DNA of 64,000 nt from Ottelia alismoides (GCA_037367405.1 JAZKJV010009629.1:996501-1060500), one strand, 5' to 3'. Numbered from the stretch's first letter, positions 23,701 to 37,047 are shown. The notes: a model not told the origin generated them from the sequence alone. Translations and numbers: made by a program.

Positions 23701-24979
23701 CGAAGCTCAAGTCGCTGTCACCGACTGGATCGGAGGCTAGGACCCTCTTCAACAAGAAACCTCTCGAAAACCGGGCTCCTCTCCGCCAAAGATTGATCAA
23801 GTTTGAATGAGGGAGGAGGAGCCCATTAAAAAGAGAGAAAAAATGAAAAAGGAAGGTATGGACAAATGTGGAAAGTTTTTATTGGTGAATTAATAAAATA
23901 ATTAAATTAATAAATTAATTAAATAATTAATTACGAAATTCAGAATAAATAAATAAATTAATTGTAAATTAATTAGCCACCTTAATGGTGGCCATTAAAG
24001 GCATGAAATCAAATCTAATATATATGGCATGTTATAAAATCAAATAAATCGAATAAAATCAAATAATTAAATACAAAATTCGTAATTAAATTAATTAATT
24101 AATGTTAGATAATTAATTTTTTTGGTATTTTTTTTATAAAAGGAAGTTAGTTAGTTACATATATTATATACATATAATACAATATACATATGTATAAATA
24201 AGGAAATATTTTTATAAGAGATTTTTTTTATTGTAATTTTTTTTCTATTTTATTTTTAATGAAAACAATATTTATAATATATATATTATGTAAAAATATA
24301 TATTAATAATTATATACAACAAATATATGGGTAAACTACACAATACACCCCAGAAAACCGACTTTTTAACCGTAACTCCAAAAAATACGAAACCACATCC
24401 ATTTGAAAGATAATTTAATTTATAGTATGAAGGAAGTGAGTTTGGTTCAATTTAAGCTCGTATGGAGCCGGAATTGATGTTTCAATTATCGCATTACGGC
24501 TTTTTCTGGGTGTAATTATTTACAATATATACAATATTTTATTTTACAAATATTTTTATTATTTTCAACACAGTTTTATTTACAACTTTTATTTACAAAG
24601 GTAATTAGTTTGAGGTCAAATTATATACAAATGAAATAATATAAGTTTCATACAAATATACATGAAAAATATGTACATGATATTTTTGATTTTTCCGACA
24701 AACGACCCTATCTCCCCCTACTTTATTCCTGATCGATCAGGTCAAGTCTTGACCTTCTCTCGGGGTTTAGGTCAGTCTGTATTTATTGCATAAATACTTC
24801 TTTTTTTTTCTTTTCTTCTTTATTCTTTTATTTATGTACAAAAAGTGTTAAAAATGCATAATTAACAAATGCATGCAAAAAAATGGTAATTTTATGAAAT
24901 TAATGGGTATTTACAGGTATTTGACTAAGCAAATGATGCTAAAATAAAAGAATAAAGGCGATGAATCGTGGATTCATCA
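20757..24979 (-). repeat. Element A right (5') LTR, 4223 bp with insertion
   Basis: Starts tgatgagctgaaatcc and ends gtggattcatca. It contains the hAT-like insert at 21980-22522. Outside that insert and the first 75-80 bp it is very similar to 11865-15541, with scattered substitutions and small indels at a few percent by eye. The GC-rich island (about 21940-23030) gives ORFs such as 22477-23322 that cross the insertion boundary, showing they are not genes. The W-box palindrome is at 24739-24755. Confidence 0.85.
21980..22522. mobile_element. hAT-like non-autonomous element, extremely GC-rich ends
   Basis: 543 bp absent from the sister LTR. The 12-bp terminal inverted repeats are taaacctggcca on the left and tggccaggtcta on the right (one difference). 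The flanks are an 8-bp duplication, gccgccgt/gccgccgc, with one mismatch. Both ends carry tandem ggccgggcc strings that are complementary to each other, around an AT-rich core (22145-22365). The 8-bp duplication and non-coding body suggest hAT. No transposase. Confidence 0.8.
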
Positions 24980-25626
24980 GAGGTCTACTGAAAAATCTTA
25001 AATGCAAGATCGCATCAAATCTTCTCTACGCCGGTACAATCTTTGCAAGAACAATGGTCATAAATCTCCCCATGTAGCGAACTTCCTTCTCAACTGTTGG
25101 TGCCAACTCTTGGCTCTGCTCTGAAGTGTAAATGGGAAGGTCATCAGCATCAGCTCCTCAGAAGTGATATCTAGGTATGTGCGGTTCATACAAAAATCAT
25201 CAAACTCAGATATATGAAGATATGGCTCCTCGTGCACTTCCCCTAAAAATTTCGACAGTAGCAGAATGAACTCTAAGTCCAAAATGAAAGGACTCAATGT
25301 AGAAGCTGATTGCACTTTATGATCGGTATGCTCAACCATCATCCCAGGATAGAAGTCATCTAAAACTCGCAACTGCTCAATGTGATCTCCTATTGAGTGC
25401 ACGGTCATCCCAACAAAGACATCGCCCGGGTCTCGCATTTGTTCAATCTGATCTCTGCGGGTGTCAAGCACAACATGCCTAGTAGAAAGAGGGAATGGGG
25501 AGGGGATAGAAAGAGAAGGAGGCGAGAGATCAATTGAGGTCCCGACCCCCTAGAAGATGATCAAAGATGATGGGAATGAATAGAAGGAACCACAAGATCT
25601 GGCTGAAATGGAATACGGCCCATCAT
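24980..25626 (-). pseudogene. gag: Element B gag, 5' half
   Basis: N-terminal half of the B gag frame, cut off at 24980 by element A. The longest open piece is 25058-25471. It shows LSPFILDLEF, LGEVHEEPYLH and the gag block FPFTLQSRAKSWHQQL followed by FATWGDL, closely matching A residues about 100-190. The start by homology is the pair of ATGs at 25626/25623 (MGRIPFQPD); a stop or frameshift separates this from 25471. It resumes in decayed form at 11864 leftward. Confidence 0.75.
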
Positions 25627-26687
25627 GACGAGAGGAAAGACGGATGACGAATGGAGGGAGGGATAAGAGAAACAAAGTGAAGGAGACAGAAGGTGACTGC
25701 TAATGATCTAGAGATGATGATCGTAACCAACTCACATCAAAGACATCCAAACACAAAGCAAAGCCTAGTTTCACCAACTCTACGCAATGTGAAGACCCTG
25801 AGATCTGGTCTTTTATCTTTTAAATTTTAGAGTTAGGTGATCAAACAAAAGTTGTACAAACACTTAGGAGGCTTAATGGGATTTGGTCACTACTCCTTAG
25901 TATGTACGCGAGCAATTAAAAGCGAAGACAATTAGGGGGGTTGCTCTCCCAAAACAATGAAGTGTATCGATTACGTTTTCATTTTACTGGTCAAGTTCAA
26001 TTAGCAGTCTCGATTTTTATTTTTTGATTTTCTCTTTTTTGTGGATATTTTTCAATGAAACGACTAATGGGATTTCCGATTTCCTTTATTCCTACATGCA
26101 CAAAATAGAGGGGGGGAATGAAAAAGCCAACACATTAGAAAATATGGATGCAAATGTTAGAGATAGAGGTGCGTACCTGACTCCATCGCTCTACACGCAA
26201 TATAATATGCAAAGAAGAATTAAATTGCTCTATATGAATGCAGTGTGAGAACCGTCCTAAACAAGAACTTCTATTCTCGTGAAGCATAGATTTATTTGTC
26301 TAAGTCCAAGCGAGTTCTATAGGAACAGATATTCTATTAGGGGCTTTGGACCTAATGCTACCTTGCTCAATCAAATAGAAATCTAAATCTAGGGTCTCAA
26401 GCACGAAAAATCCACGTGAAACAAATACAAATAAAAGCGATAAAATAAAACACGGTGAGGTCCCCCAAGTGCATCAGCACTTGGCGAAACAAGCCCCGAA
26501 TAGTTCAGGTGTCCAAATGTCCAAGTGTCCAGAAATATCTAAGTTAATACAATTATTCACAAAAATTAATTATCTAAATAATATAATTGTCTTCTACTCC
26601 TCTGCTTGTTTTCTTGTGCTGGTCCCTCCAAAGAATCCGAGTCGTATCCACGGCGGTTCCTCGCAGAAAAAGTGAAACAAGAGTCAA
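25627..26687 (-). other. Element B 5' leader, primer binding site deleted
   Basis: Matches A's leader (ttcaattagcagtct at about 25993, ggtgaggtcccccaagtgcat at about 26455). A's leader ends in a primer binding site, but here the sequence passes at about 26665-26690 straight into a point about 200 bp inside the LTR, so the binding site and the U5 end are missing. Confidence 0.65.
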
Positions 26688-29600
26688 ATTTCAAAAAAAA
26701 TGGAATAAAATGGTTTTTTAATGGTTTTTTTGTTTTTCAATTTTTTTATTTATAATGAAATGCACAAGAGAAGAAATACACACACCACATTCATTTTGTA
26801 TTTTTTTCAAAATAGTAAAAAATGCTCAGAAAATTGTAAATAAAATATTTTTGAGTTTTAAATCTTTTTTTAATGATTTTTTCAAGTTTTTCTGATATTT
26901 TATGATTTTATAAAAATCAAACAGTGGTAAAAAAAGGTAAGCAATACACATCTGGAAATAATTTGCAATTTAAAAATATTAAAATGCCAAAACTCCTGGA
27001 AATTATTTTTATGCCAAACTATAGACAAATATCTACACATAAGAACTGAAATCACTATTTTTGGATTTTTCTACTTTTTTTTTATGATTTTTATAAGATT
27101 TGAGGTATTTTGCAATTTTTTTAGGTTTTGAAAACGATTAATGCACGGAATTTTCATAGAAAATAAAGGATAATAAAATACACCTAATCTAATTTATTTT
27201 GGATTTTTTAGATAATATTTGATTTTTAATGATTTTTCAAATTTCAGGCAGAGAAAATGACACTGGTTTTGATTTTTTAATAATATCAAATAAATTTACA
27301 ATGCAATGAAAATTTTATACAATGAAGAGACAAGTGACAGGAATATATCATGAATATTTCAAAATTTATCGAGCAATAAAAAGATTTATTTCGATCAAAC
27401 AAACATGCAATTTTAAGATCTGAAAATGGAGGACTGAATTGCAATTATTCAAAAGTTTTACAACAAAATATAACAAAAATTAAAGGCCAGATAATGTTTG
27501 CAAATTAACCGAAGATGGCGTACTCAGCAAGTGATAGTTGGACATTGGGGACTATTTGCAAATTCGGAAACTTCTGAGGATTTGAATGTAATTTTCCAAA
27601 TTAATGCTTGATCTAGAGATGGCAGGGACGTTTGCACAATTTTGGAAAACCTTCAGGGGGCTAGGATGCAATATTTCGAATTTTTTATACACCCCTTAGG
27701 TTTTCTTCTTCTTTGTTCCTTCGTTTCCAAAACAAAAAAGGGGGCAAACGGCCAAGGCCGCCGCCGCCCCTCTTTCTTCTCGCACACCGCCAAGCGACGG
27801 CGTCGGTTAGCAGGGCGACGAAGGTGCGGGGTAGTGCAGCTGGGCATCGTGCAGCAGGGGCTAAACAGAGAGGAGGCCATGCGATGCAAGAGGATGAAGC
27901 TCCGCTTGCAGTGGAGGCCGCTACAGGAAAGAGGGTGTCAGCTATGGAGTTGGTGAGCCGAGCGAAGGGCGCCGACGGTTGCAAGGTGGCAGCGTAGGAG
28001 CTCTGGATGGCAAAGGGGCGGTGGAATGTACGATAGATGGAGGTAGGCAAATCTCGTGGGTGTGTCCAGTGGGGCCGACTGGCGGCAGGGTAGGCTCATG
28101 TGCGGGCTCGCGCGGAGGAGGGCGATGGGCACCACCTCTGGTTGGAAGGGAGACGCCTACCGCGGGCTGAGCCGCACTGGCGTTGGAAGGGGAAGCACCT
28201 AAGGCGCAGCACTTCGCACAGGCTCGCATGTAGGCGCATCGACGAGGGCGCCAGGCAGTGGACGACACCCGAATCTGACAGAAGAGGGGCGGATGAAGTC
28301 CGTGCAGGAACGCAGTCCGCGGTGGTGCCGGGCGGCTTCGAGCAGATGGCTGATGGCGGATGAACGGCGGGGGGTAGCAGCCCTACCACCTGAGTTTCCT
28401 CTTTATATATATATATATTATTTTTTTATTTTTTTGAAAACTAGAAGAGAAAATATTTTTTGATTTTTTTATTTCTTGTACCTGCAATAAAATGAAGATA
28501 GCCGACTCGAGCTCGACGGCTCGGTCACGAAGACAATAAATAAAAGATAGAAGAGTGAATGGATTGGATCCCGCGAAATGGGAGATCGGAACAGTGTCTT
28601 TAGCCACCGTGTGCCGCCGGAGTTGAGAGATCATGTGAGATAGAATGTGAGACGGAGAGATTCGAGAGATGAGATGAAATTGGATTCGGATCATGATCGG
28701 ATAAAAATTGGTGATGAAAACTACAAATCTAGATCTACAACGAGCTTGAAAATAAAAACTATGACATGTTTACTCTAGATCAAAAATTAGAAATAAAATT
28801 TGATCTAACCTGAGGGAGGAGGGCGTCGTGGTCACCTTGACGACAACCAATCCGTTGTCACCGGACGTCTCGGGGGCTGGGCTCCTTTATCGTCCGATGG
28901 GATTTCAGGAATGAGGCCCCTTCTCCGCCAAAGATTTATCAAGAGCAAATGAGGGAGATGGAACTCAATAAAAAGAAGAATAAATCCAAAAAAGGAAAAT
29001 ATGTACAAAATTGGAGGGTAATTAGTGGTTATTTAAATAAATAAAATAAATTAATAAATAAATAAATTTAAAACGGAGTTCATAATTAAATAAATGATTA
29101 AAATCATTATTTACAAAAATTAATTAGCCACCTTAATGGTGGTTATTTAAGATAGAAAAGCAAATCTTATATACATGGTAGGTTTTCAAATCAAACAATT
29201 AAATAAAAAAATAAAAAAAATCAATTTTTTGTAATTAAACTAATTTAATCAATTAATGTTAAAAATTAATTTTTTGATGTTTTTTTATATAAGTAAATTA
29301 GTTATATACAAGTAATATACACTTATAATGCATTACACATGTACAAAGAAGGAAATTTTTTTTATTTTTATTTTAAATAATTACGAAAATATTTATAATT
29401 ATTTACATTATGTAAAAAAGTTGAATAAATATATATAATAAATAAATAGTAAAATTGCAAAAACCATCCCAGAAAATTGACTTTTTAACCGTAACTCCAA
29501 AAATTATGAAGTTAAAGCCATTTCAAAGATAATTTATTTTAGAATACAATGGAAGTGAGTTTGATTCAATTTTAGTTTGTATGGAACCGAAATTGATCTT

Positions 29601-30119
29601 TCAACTATCACTTTACAGCTTTTTCTAAGTGTGGATACTTTTACTCTATAGATGGTTTTACTTTGCAATTATTTTTATTATTTACAAAACATTTTTATTT
29701 ACAATTTCTATTTAGAAAAATATTTAATTTGAGGTCAATTTATATACAAATAAAATTGTGTAAGTTTTGTACAAATATACAAAGAATACATTCAAAAATA
29801 AGAAGTAACAATATTTACAAATTAATTTTTGGATTTTTGGATTAAAGACTCAATCTCTCCCTACTTTATTCCTGGTCGATCATGTCAAGTCTTGACCTTC
29901 TCTCAGAGTTCTGGTCAGTCTGCCTTTATTTCATAAATACATCCTTTATTTTTGTTTTTCTTTTCTTTACTTTTTTCTTCTTTATTCTTTTATTTGAATA
30001 CAAATGGTGTTAAAAATGTATATTTACCAAATGCATGTTGAATGGTCATTTTATGAAATTAGTGGGTATTTATAGGTATTTGACTAATGAAATAAAGCTA
30101 AAAAAAGAATAAAGGTGAT
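26688..30119 (-). repeat. Element B right (5') LTR, truncated at both ends
   Basis: Aligns with 1434-5115 from about 1640 onward, including the GC-rich island (27720-28390). The island shares cggccaaggcc and aagcgac blocks with 2700-2750. It stops at aataaaggtgatg (30119), about 16 bp short of the expected ...attcatca end. The U3 palindrome at 29882-29898 has one change. Confidence 0.75.
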
Positions 30120-30142
30120 GGATACCAATTTTTTTAAATGAT

Positions 30143-30290
30143 GACAACTTCTTATATATCTTTTCTAAGGCTATGAGAACATTTATTTTTAATTCCTCCT
30201 TTGTAATATTCGAGGGTACCGATGTAGCTACACTATACAACAAATATGACTTGTGGCAACCGATCTTAGGCGATGGAATAATATTGGAAT
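30143..30290. repeat. Right copy of the direct repeat flanking stack 1
   Basis: Diverged copy of 1243-1433: cttatatatcttttctaagg, gagaacatttatttttaa, cactatacaacaaatatgac in the same order. Confidence 0.7.
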
Positions 30291-31074
30291 AATAAAATTA
30301 ATTTTTAATTAAACTTCTCAAAGAAAGCATTAATCAAATATCTAACAGAAACTCTAAATATGTCACACGAGAAACATCACATACAATTATAAGTACATTT
30401 CACACTTTATGAGTATACAATATGCTAGACGGTCATTTTGATATCAACTCATACATTCAGATAATATATGTATATATATAGTCTATATTGTCGCCCTCTC
30501 AAATAGTTGAGATCATGGTGCTCTTATCACCATGAGTGGTGGCAATGATGGCTTTAAGAGTACAATAAACATCTTCCAATTAAGCATTGTTGGTAAATCA
30601 AGCTAACATTTCTTGGTGCGAGGAAGACACAAGGAAGGACATCATCAAAATTGCAAGGGATCACAATCTCTCAAAAGTTCCTATGCATGTCTCCTAGTTC
30701 CTACATTTTCATACACATGACACTGATCAGACTGATCACAATAATGATAGATATCAGGTTTGTGTATCACATGTTCATAATAATTATTTGAAATATATCT
30801 AAATTACATTGAAACTAAATGGTGAACAATATAGATGATCTCACAGACATTGCACAAGGCCGGTAGAGACATTCCAATGGTTTTCTTGATCAAATTCTAG
30901 ATGCATACGAATGTGCCTAGTCATAGAATAAGTTTATTCTTTAAATCAAGAGTGTCATCTACTTCATTGCTTCTCTCGATCATATTCTTCGTTAAACTCT
31001 CAAACTATAACATTAAAGGTACATGGAATTGTTTAGCTGAGAGATCGAGGTTCCTAACACCCGATGTTGGGGGG
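30291..31074. other. Unrecognised sequence between the two stacks
   Basis: No reading frame that I recognise (30901-31182 crosses into the F LTR). No similarity seen to the LTR families here. Either host intergenic DNA or an old unidentified element. Confidence 0.4.
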
Positions 31075-33671
31075 CCTGTGGTGTCCGACAAGTCGGATCC
31101 AACAATCGTTGTAGCAACCGCTCTTACGGTACTCGAAAGCCAATCAATCAAACTAAGACAACAATCAACCTACGATATATGATTAAACAATAAATAAATA
31201 CAGAGTGAAATTTATTATACTAAAATGTGTATAGTGACAAAGTAGTAGGGGTCGAACCATTGAGAGCAAACTGGGATAAGTATAATTATTATTAATAAAT
31301 AATAATAATAATAACGTGTACTTTTTTTCTACTTTTTCTATTGTTTGTTGGTTTTAACTATTTTGTAGTTTTTTATGGATTTTTAATTATTTTATATTTT
31401 TTATGTTTTTAAATTTTTATTTTTTTTCATCTTGCAAAATGTTAATTTCTTTTGTTCTTAAGGATATATTATATATGTATATATGTGATAATAATAAAAT
31501 ATATATATTATAAATAATATGTATGTTACGTAATAAATAAACATATAGAAATATATACAAAAATAATTCCTTTTATTTTTTAAATATTTTTAAATATATA
31601 TTAGATATTTATAGGTAATAATAAGAAGAAGTATATAAGTAATATAAATTATATAATATATATAAGGTTTTATAATTTTAAGTATATATAAATATAGTCA
31701 AAATTCACATATAGGGGATTTTTTATGTATGATATTTTTTTCTAATTTTATGTATTTTTTATGTATTAAATATATCAAAAAAGTGAATATAATAAGGCCA
31801 AATTGTTTTGGGTATTAAAAATATAAAATATGCCCAAAAATTTTAAAAACTATTTTTGATTTGTAATATATAATATAAAAGTACAGAATGTAAACTATTT
31901 TATTGAAATTCTAAGTAATTTTTACTGAATTTTATAGGTTTTATAATTTTTACTGTTTTCTTTTAATATTTTTCTAACTTTTAGTCTGGAGGTAGAATGT
32001 ATGTGACTTTTTTGAAATTTTTAAAGTTGATTTTATAAATTTTTGGGTTTCATATGTAAATAGGGAATAAATTGCTCCTAAATGATTTTTAATAAAGGAA
32101 ATAAATGAAAGAAAATGCTAAAAAATATGAGCATGCATCTGCATAAATCATGCATTTACAACATTTTCCTATTATTTTTAAGGCTTATGAGTTATTTAAT
32201 AAAAATAGAAAAATAAAGAAATAAATGCAAGCTTTGAAGGGTATATTTGCAATAAAAATAAATCCCAAGGGTTCACATGTAAAATACCCAAAGTTTAGTA
32301 CTATATTATACAAATTAAATACTAAACAGAAATATATAAAATTCGTAAAGGCTTTTATGCAAAATTAACAACGCCTTACGTGGCGCAACTTGTGAGGCAT
32401 GAGGACCTATTTGTTATGTTCAAGAAGTAGGTCGTGTTTGATGCAACTGTTGCAAATGTTTTTAAACATTAATAAATATTTATAAGATCGAATATGAAAT
32501 ACAAAAGTGGTAGGGGCTACTTAATTATTTACCTAAAAGAGGCGCAATCAGAGGGTGCCGTTTCTTTCAGGTGTCTGATCATGCGGCGGGGAAGCACAAT
32601 GGTTTATATCTTAAGTGGACAACCCAGATTAGATCTGGGCCACGGATCTTGAAGGGACGATTCTGGGGGTTTCACAAAGAACATCTTAAGAACATGTTCC
32701 CGTCAAGCCTCGATCGATTGTTTCTCCTCGCTCCGACCTTCTCTGTCGCTGTTGAGTAGCTATGTTCATTCCTTGGGTCACATCACATGCACTAGAGTAC
32801 ATCAAAAGTGTCCAGATCCCATCTTTGGGGACCTTGAGGTTCCTTCGTGCTCATGTCCTAGAAGAGGTGTTCCTCCTCTGATTTCAGCTTCTAAAGCATC
32901 CTCAAGCATTGCCTCCTGCACCAAAACACCAAGGGGTCCGAGGGCTATCTCCTCGATGCACTACTGAAGATGTTATGCAAGAGGATGAGCGAGATAGAGG
33001 TTCACTGGCAATGTGGAGGAGGAGAACCCGATCATCCTTGATTCTTGCAAAATTGAGGATGAGAGGTGGGGAGTTTTGTGGAGAAGCTACTAGGTAACGA
33101 AAGTAAGGCAAAATTGTGGGGTCGAAGACAAGTGGATAACAACGATTTTGAGCTAGAGCTTAAGGCTTCAACAAACAAAAAATCTAAAATTAAACTATCC
33201 TAATGATTTATTAACTAAACTAACATCTAAATAACAATATTGGAAGTAAATGCAATAAGAAAAGCATAACAGATCATCTTGAACATGCTTGCAACAAGGA
33301 GAAAAAGGAGGTACATCGGAGGAACTCCGGTAGCACCTGGATCGTGCCGCTCTACACCTTTAACCATGTCGACAAGGCTTGGAAGCTCGTGCTGTCACCA
33401 CAAGCTTGCTTTAGGGTACTCCTCGGGTTATAGGCAAGAATCGAGGATAAAAATCAAAAAGTTGGTAAGGGGGTTATTTATGCACAAGCAAAAGGTTAGA
33501 AGGGGAAGAGGGATTGTGTGCGATGGAGGAAGGGTTTTGAGATCTAGGGTGATGACGAGATTCAGGGAAGCATGGGGAAAAATGTTGGTGGATGGATCGA
33601 GGGCCATCGAGCCCAGTATCATGAGCAAAAAATGGATAAAGGTGGGGGCCACAGGTTCTGACATGAAGGCG
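31075..33671 (-). repeat. Element F left LTR, U5-side part
   Basis: Starts tgttgggggg. Its early block (gacaaagtagtaggggtcgaacc near 31240) is the reverse complement of the tgttcgactccctacc block near the end of solo LTR I. GC-richer island at about 32540-33640. The ORF 33279-33677 runs into element C and is not a gene. Continues at 45755. Confidence 0.65.
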
Positions 33672-36027
33672 TGTTAACGCGAGATTCTCGGTGGATCGAA
33701 TAAATTATTAATGAATAAAAATATCGTTGTTATCCCCAAAAATCTCGTGACAAACAAAAAATATTTTTTATTTTGCTACTTATTAACCTGTATAGCGGAC
33801 ATGGTCGAACTCAGGGAGGCTACAAATCCCGAGGGTTATTCAATTAATCAAAAATCAATTAAGAGAAAACATGAATCTCAAAAGACAACTATCCTTGATT
33901 TTTGTGATTTTTTTATCTTTTTTATCTTTTTTATTTTCTTATTTTCAAAATTTTAATGATTTTGATTTTGTAATTTTTTTATTTTAAAAAATAACACAAG
34001 GCAATATTTACAAGATTAGAAATATACACACCAACTTTTTTTTAATGTTCAATTATACCAAAATGCTCAGAAAAATTCAAAGAAAATATTTGTTGAGTTT
34101 TAAAAGTTTTGAAATATTTTTGGTAATTTTTTTAGACTTTTCTGATGTTTTTGTAATTTTATAAAAATCAAACGGTAAGAAAATGTGAAATTGTGCACAT
34201 CCTGGAGTAATTTACAACTTAAAAATATTTGAAGTACCCAAAACTCCTGGAAGATATTTTTACGACAAAATAGAAGCAATTATCTACAAACAGGAACCGA
34301 AATCACTATTTTTGGATTTTTGTAGAATTTTCTGTGGTTTTTATAAGATTTTTGATATTTTTCATTTTTTTGGGTTTTATAAATAATTAATACATGAAAT
34401 TTGCACAGAAATTTAAAGACAATGAAATACAACTACCCTAGTTTTTTGGAATTTTTCGAATAATATTTGAATTCTTATGATTTTTTGAATTTCAAGACAT
34501 GTTTTTGATTTTTTAATAATAATAAATGAAATCAAAATGTAATGGAAATTTTGTGCTAGATGGATATGCACATCAAGAGCATAGCATAATTTTTCAAATT
34601 TTTTTGGACTAATAAAAACATTTATTTCAATTAAATGATCATGCAAATTCAAGAGTCTGTATATCAGGGACTGCAATGCAATGTTTCAAAAATTTTTACA
34701 ATGAAATAATATAAGTAATTTGTGGAGGAAATAGAAATTTTCCTACGTGGAGGCGTTCTATGCACGTGATTTGCTTGGAGCATAGGATGTTTTTGCAATT
34801 TTTGGGAATCTTTTGGGGCTTGAATTATAATTTTCACAAACAAAAAATATTTCAAACACTAAGGCTCTTGTTGTTCTTCATTTCCAAGCAAGTGGGCAGG
34901 TCGCCGCCCACCTCCGTCTTCTTCCATGCCCAAGCAATGGCGGTGACAGTGGTGGTGAAGGGGCTCGTGGAGATGAAGATGGCCTTGTGCGGGTATTCTG
35001 GAGGGCTGACGAAGATGCGGCCAAGGAGCGGTTGTGGAGGGAAGGCTCCTTTCGCGGTCGGTGGCTGATGAAGGAGGTGGCACATTGCGTTGATGGCTGC
35101 GATGGATGGTGATTGTAGATGTACGCCTGGCGGCGGTGAAGCGGTCAGCTGCAGGTGGTTGCAGCTCCTGCGACGGTGGATGGCGACGTACCCTCTAGCA
35201 GTGGAGGAGAAGATGGCCGTTAGTGGAGTGCAGCGTCGATGGAGAGGCGAAGGCTCCCAAACGACGGCGTGCGGTGTCGTTGGCCGTCCAGACGACTGCT
35301 GGTGGTGCGGTAGATGGTCGTGGGTGTTGAAGAGGGGCAGCCAGGAGGAGAGGTAGCGCACCTGTTGTTTCTTTTTTTTCTCTTTTTTGGACTTTTGTAA
35401 ATAATGAATGAAGTAATAAGAAAAAAACTTTTTTTTATTTTTTTGTAAATATGAAATATATGAATTGAAAATATGAGATAAGAAATGTTTTTATTTTTTT
35501 ATTTTATTTTTATTTTTTTGTTGTCTCCTTTTTATTGATCCTGTAAAACAAACGTTAGAGATAAAAAATAAATAGTTTTTTTATTATTTTTTTATTATTT
35601 TTTATTTATTGACAACTCGGAAAAATGAACGAGGATCCGACAGAAATGAGAGATTCGAATCCGATTTGCAGCCACCGTATGCGGCCGGAGTTGAGAGATC
35701 GTGGACGATAGAACTAGAATGCGGGGAGATCAAGAACGTGAGATGAAAAATCGAGTCAAAGCAGATCAAATCGTGACGAAATTAATGATCTAAATAAAGA
35801 AATTGACGATGAAATAAAAGCGAGAGAAATAAAACTACGATTAACCTAGATAAAAATTAGAAAATTATGGATCTCACCTTAGGAGAAGAAATGGACCGTG
35901 ATCGCCTCGACGAAGGCCGACTCGCTGTCATTGGACGGCTCCTAAGCACTTTCTCGACGAAATTCTCTCTCAGAGATCAGTCTCCTCTCTCTAAAGATTG
36001 ATCAAGTTGGAAGGAGGGAGAAGGAGC

Positions 36028-36039
36028 CATATAAATAGA
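36028..36039 (-). promoter_or_regulatory. Candidate TATA box, element C LTR
   Basis: Minus strand CTATTTATATGG upstream of a pyrimidine-rich GCTCCTTCTCCC stretch. Present in both C LTRs (also 44726-44737) and at the position corresponding to TATAAATA in element D. The start site is not visible directly. Confidence 0.45.
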
Positions 36040-36801
36040 AAAGATAGAGATGAAATTTGAATTTTTCATGGAAGAGATAATAGAGATGAAATTTGAAATG
36101 AGATAAAGTAAAAGAGATAAAATTATTTACAAAATTATCTATTTTTTTGAATTTTCGTCACTTTATTTATTTGAAATAAAAAATATTATTTTTTTATTTT
36201 GTTATGGTGGTTAATTAAAAATAGCAACTATATACATATACTATATACATATATGCCAATACATACAAGGGTAAATGAGGAAATTAGCTTTTTTTTTGCT
36301 TTAAAAAAATTTAATTACTGTTTTATTTTTATTTTTAATTTAAATAATAAGAAAAGATATTTACAAATGTATACAAATACAATATGTACAAAATACATGG
36401 GAAAATTGCACAAACCACTATGGAAAATAAACTATTTACACGTAACTCCAAAAATTATGAAATCACGACCAGTTTAAAGATAATTTAATTTATAATCCAA
36501 TGGAAGTGAGATTGGTTCAATTTGAGTTCATATGGAGCTGGAATTGGTCTTTGAACTAGTGCTTAGTGCTTTTTTTCCAAGTGTGGTTGCTTTTATTCTG
36601 TACATGATTTTATTGTGCAACTATTTTTATTAATTCGAACGCATTTTCATTTGCAACTTTGGTTTTGAAAGTTATTTGATTTGAGGTCAATTAAGGCACA
36701 TATAAATTACTGTCAGTTTTATACAGATATACACAAAACACATTTTTTTTGGATTTTCTAATTGAGGACCCTATCTCCCCCTACTTTATTCCGGCTCGAC
36801 C

Positions 36802-36818
36802 AGGTCAAGTCTTGACCT
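36802..36818. promoter_or_regulatory. Palindromic W-box pair in U3 of C left LTR
   Basis: AGGTCAAGTCTTGACCT, perfect copy in a family whose LTR is otherwise well diverged from A and B. The C right LTR has one change (45506-45522). Confidence 0.55.
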
Positions 36819-37047
36819 TCTCTCGTGGTTTGGGTCAGCCTGTATATAGTCTTCCTCTTTTTTTTTTCTTTTCTTTATTTTTCCTTTCTATCTTTATTTA
36901 TTTAAGGTAAAAATTAGTAACAAGTGTACAATATTTACACACAGATCCTGGTTAGTAAGAATATGGAGTTAGTGTTATATGCATGTGTTTTATAAGGGAT
37001 TTTAATCTAAAATAAATGAATAAAGATGACGAATCAGATATTCATCA

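Larger units (their letters stand above)
11865..24979 (-). mobile_element. Element A: complete non-autonomous Ty3/gypsy element nested in B gag
   Basis: 13.1 kb. Left (3') LTR 11865-15541, internal 15542-20756, right (5') LTR 20757-24979. The flanking 5-bp duplication is ggggt/gaggt (4 of 5). The two flanks join into a continuous B gag when compared with A's own gag at about 18810-18830, confirming the insertion. A tRNA-Asp primer binding site and a polypurine tract are both present. The internal region holds one decayed gag-type frame and no recognisable protease, reverse transcriptase, RNase H or integrase, so it would need proteins in trans. Confidence 0.88.
1434..30119 (-). mobile_element. 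Element B: nested, non-autonomous Ty3/gypsy LTR retrotransposon
   Basis: Outer element of stack 1. Its left LTR (1434-5115) is its 3' LTR in minus orientation, and its right LTR (about 26688-30119) is its 5' LTR, truncated at both ends. The internal region is 5116-11864 plus 24980-26687. It is interrupted by a Copia-like solo LTR, a plastid fragment and the whole of element A. Alignment to A's internal region shows the same order: polypurine tract, conserved leader-like noncoding block, hairpin array, gag. The gag is split by A and decayed. No pol domains are visible. The primer binding site has been deleted, so the copy is dead. Confidence 0.85.
33672..37047 (-). repeat. Element C left (3') LTR, 3376 bp
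   Basis: Starts tgttaacgcgagattctcgg, ends agatattcatca. Several percent different from the right LTR by eye, so an old insertion. GC island 34900-35355. A TATA-like site is at 36028-36039 and the U3 W-box palindrome at 36802-36818. Confidence 0.85.

Noticed and set aside
31021..31074. Possible tRNA-like stretch (agctgagagatcgaggttc)
   Set aside because: No cloverleaf or CCA-side acceptor pairing could be made; the similarity is to a few bases only.
33279..33677. 132-codon plus ORF
   Set aside because: It spans the junction of F's LTR with element C at 33672, so it arose by insertion.
34852..35361. 169-codon minus ORF and 88-codon plus ORF in element C's LTR
   Set aside because: The sister LTR (43503-44085) keeps the sequence but breaks both frames. 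Low-complexity His, Pro and Ser composition. No domain recognised.
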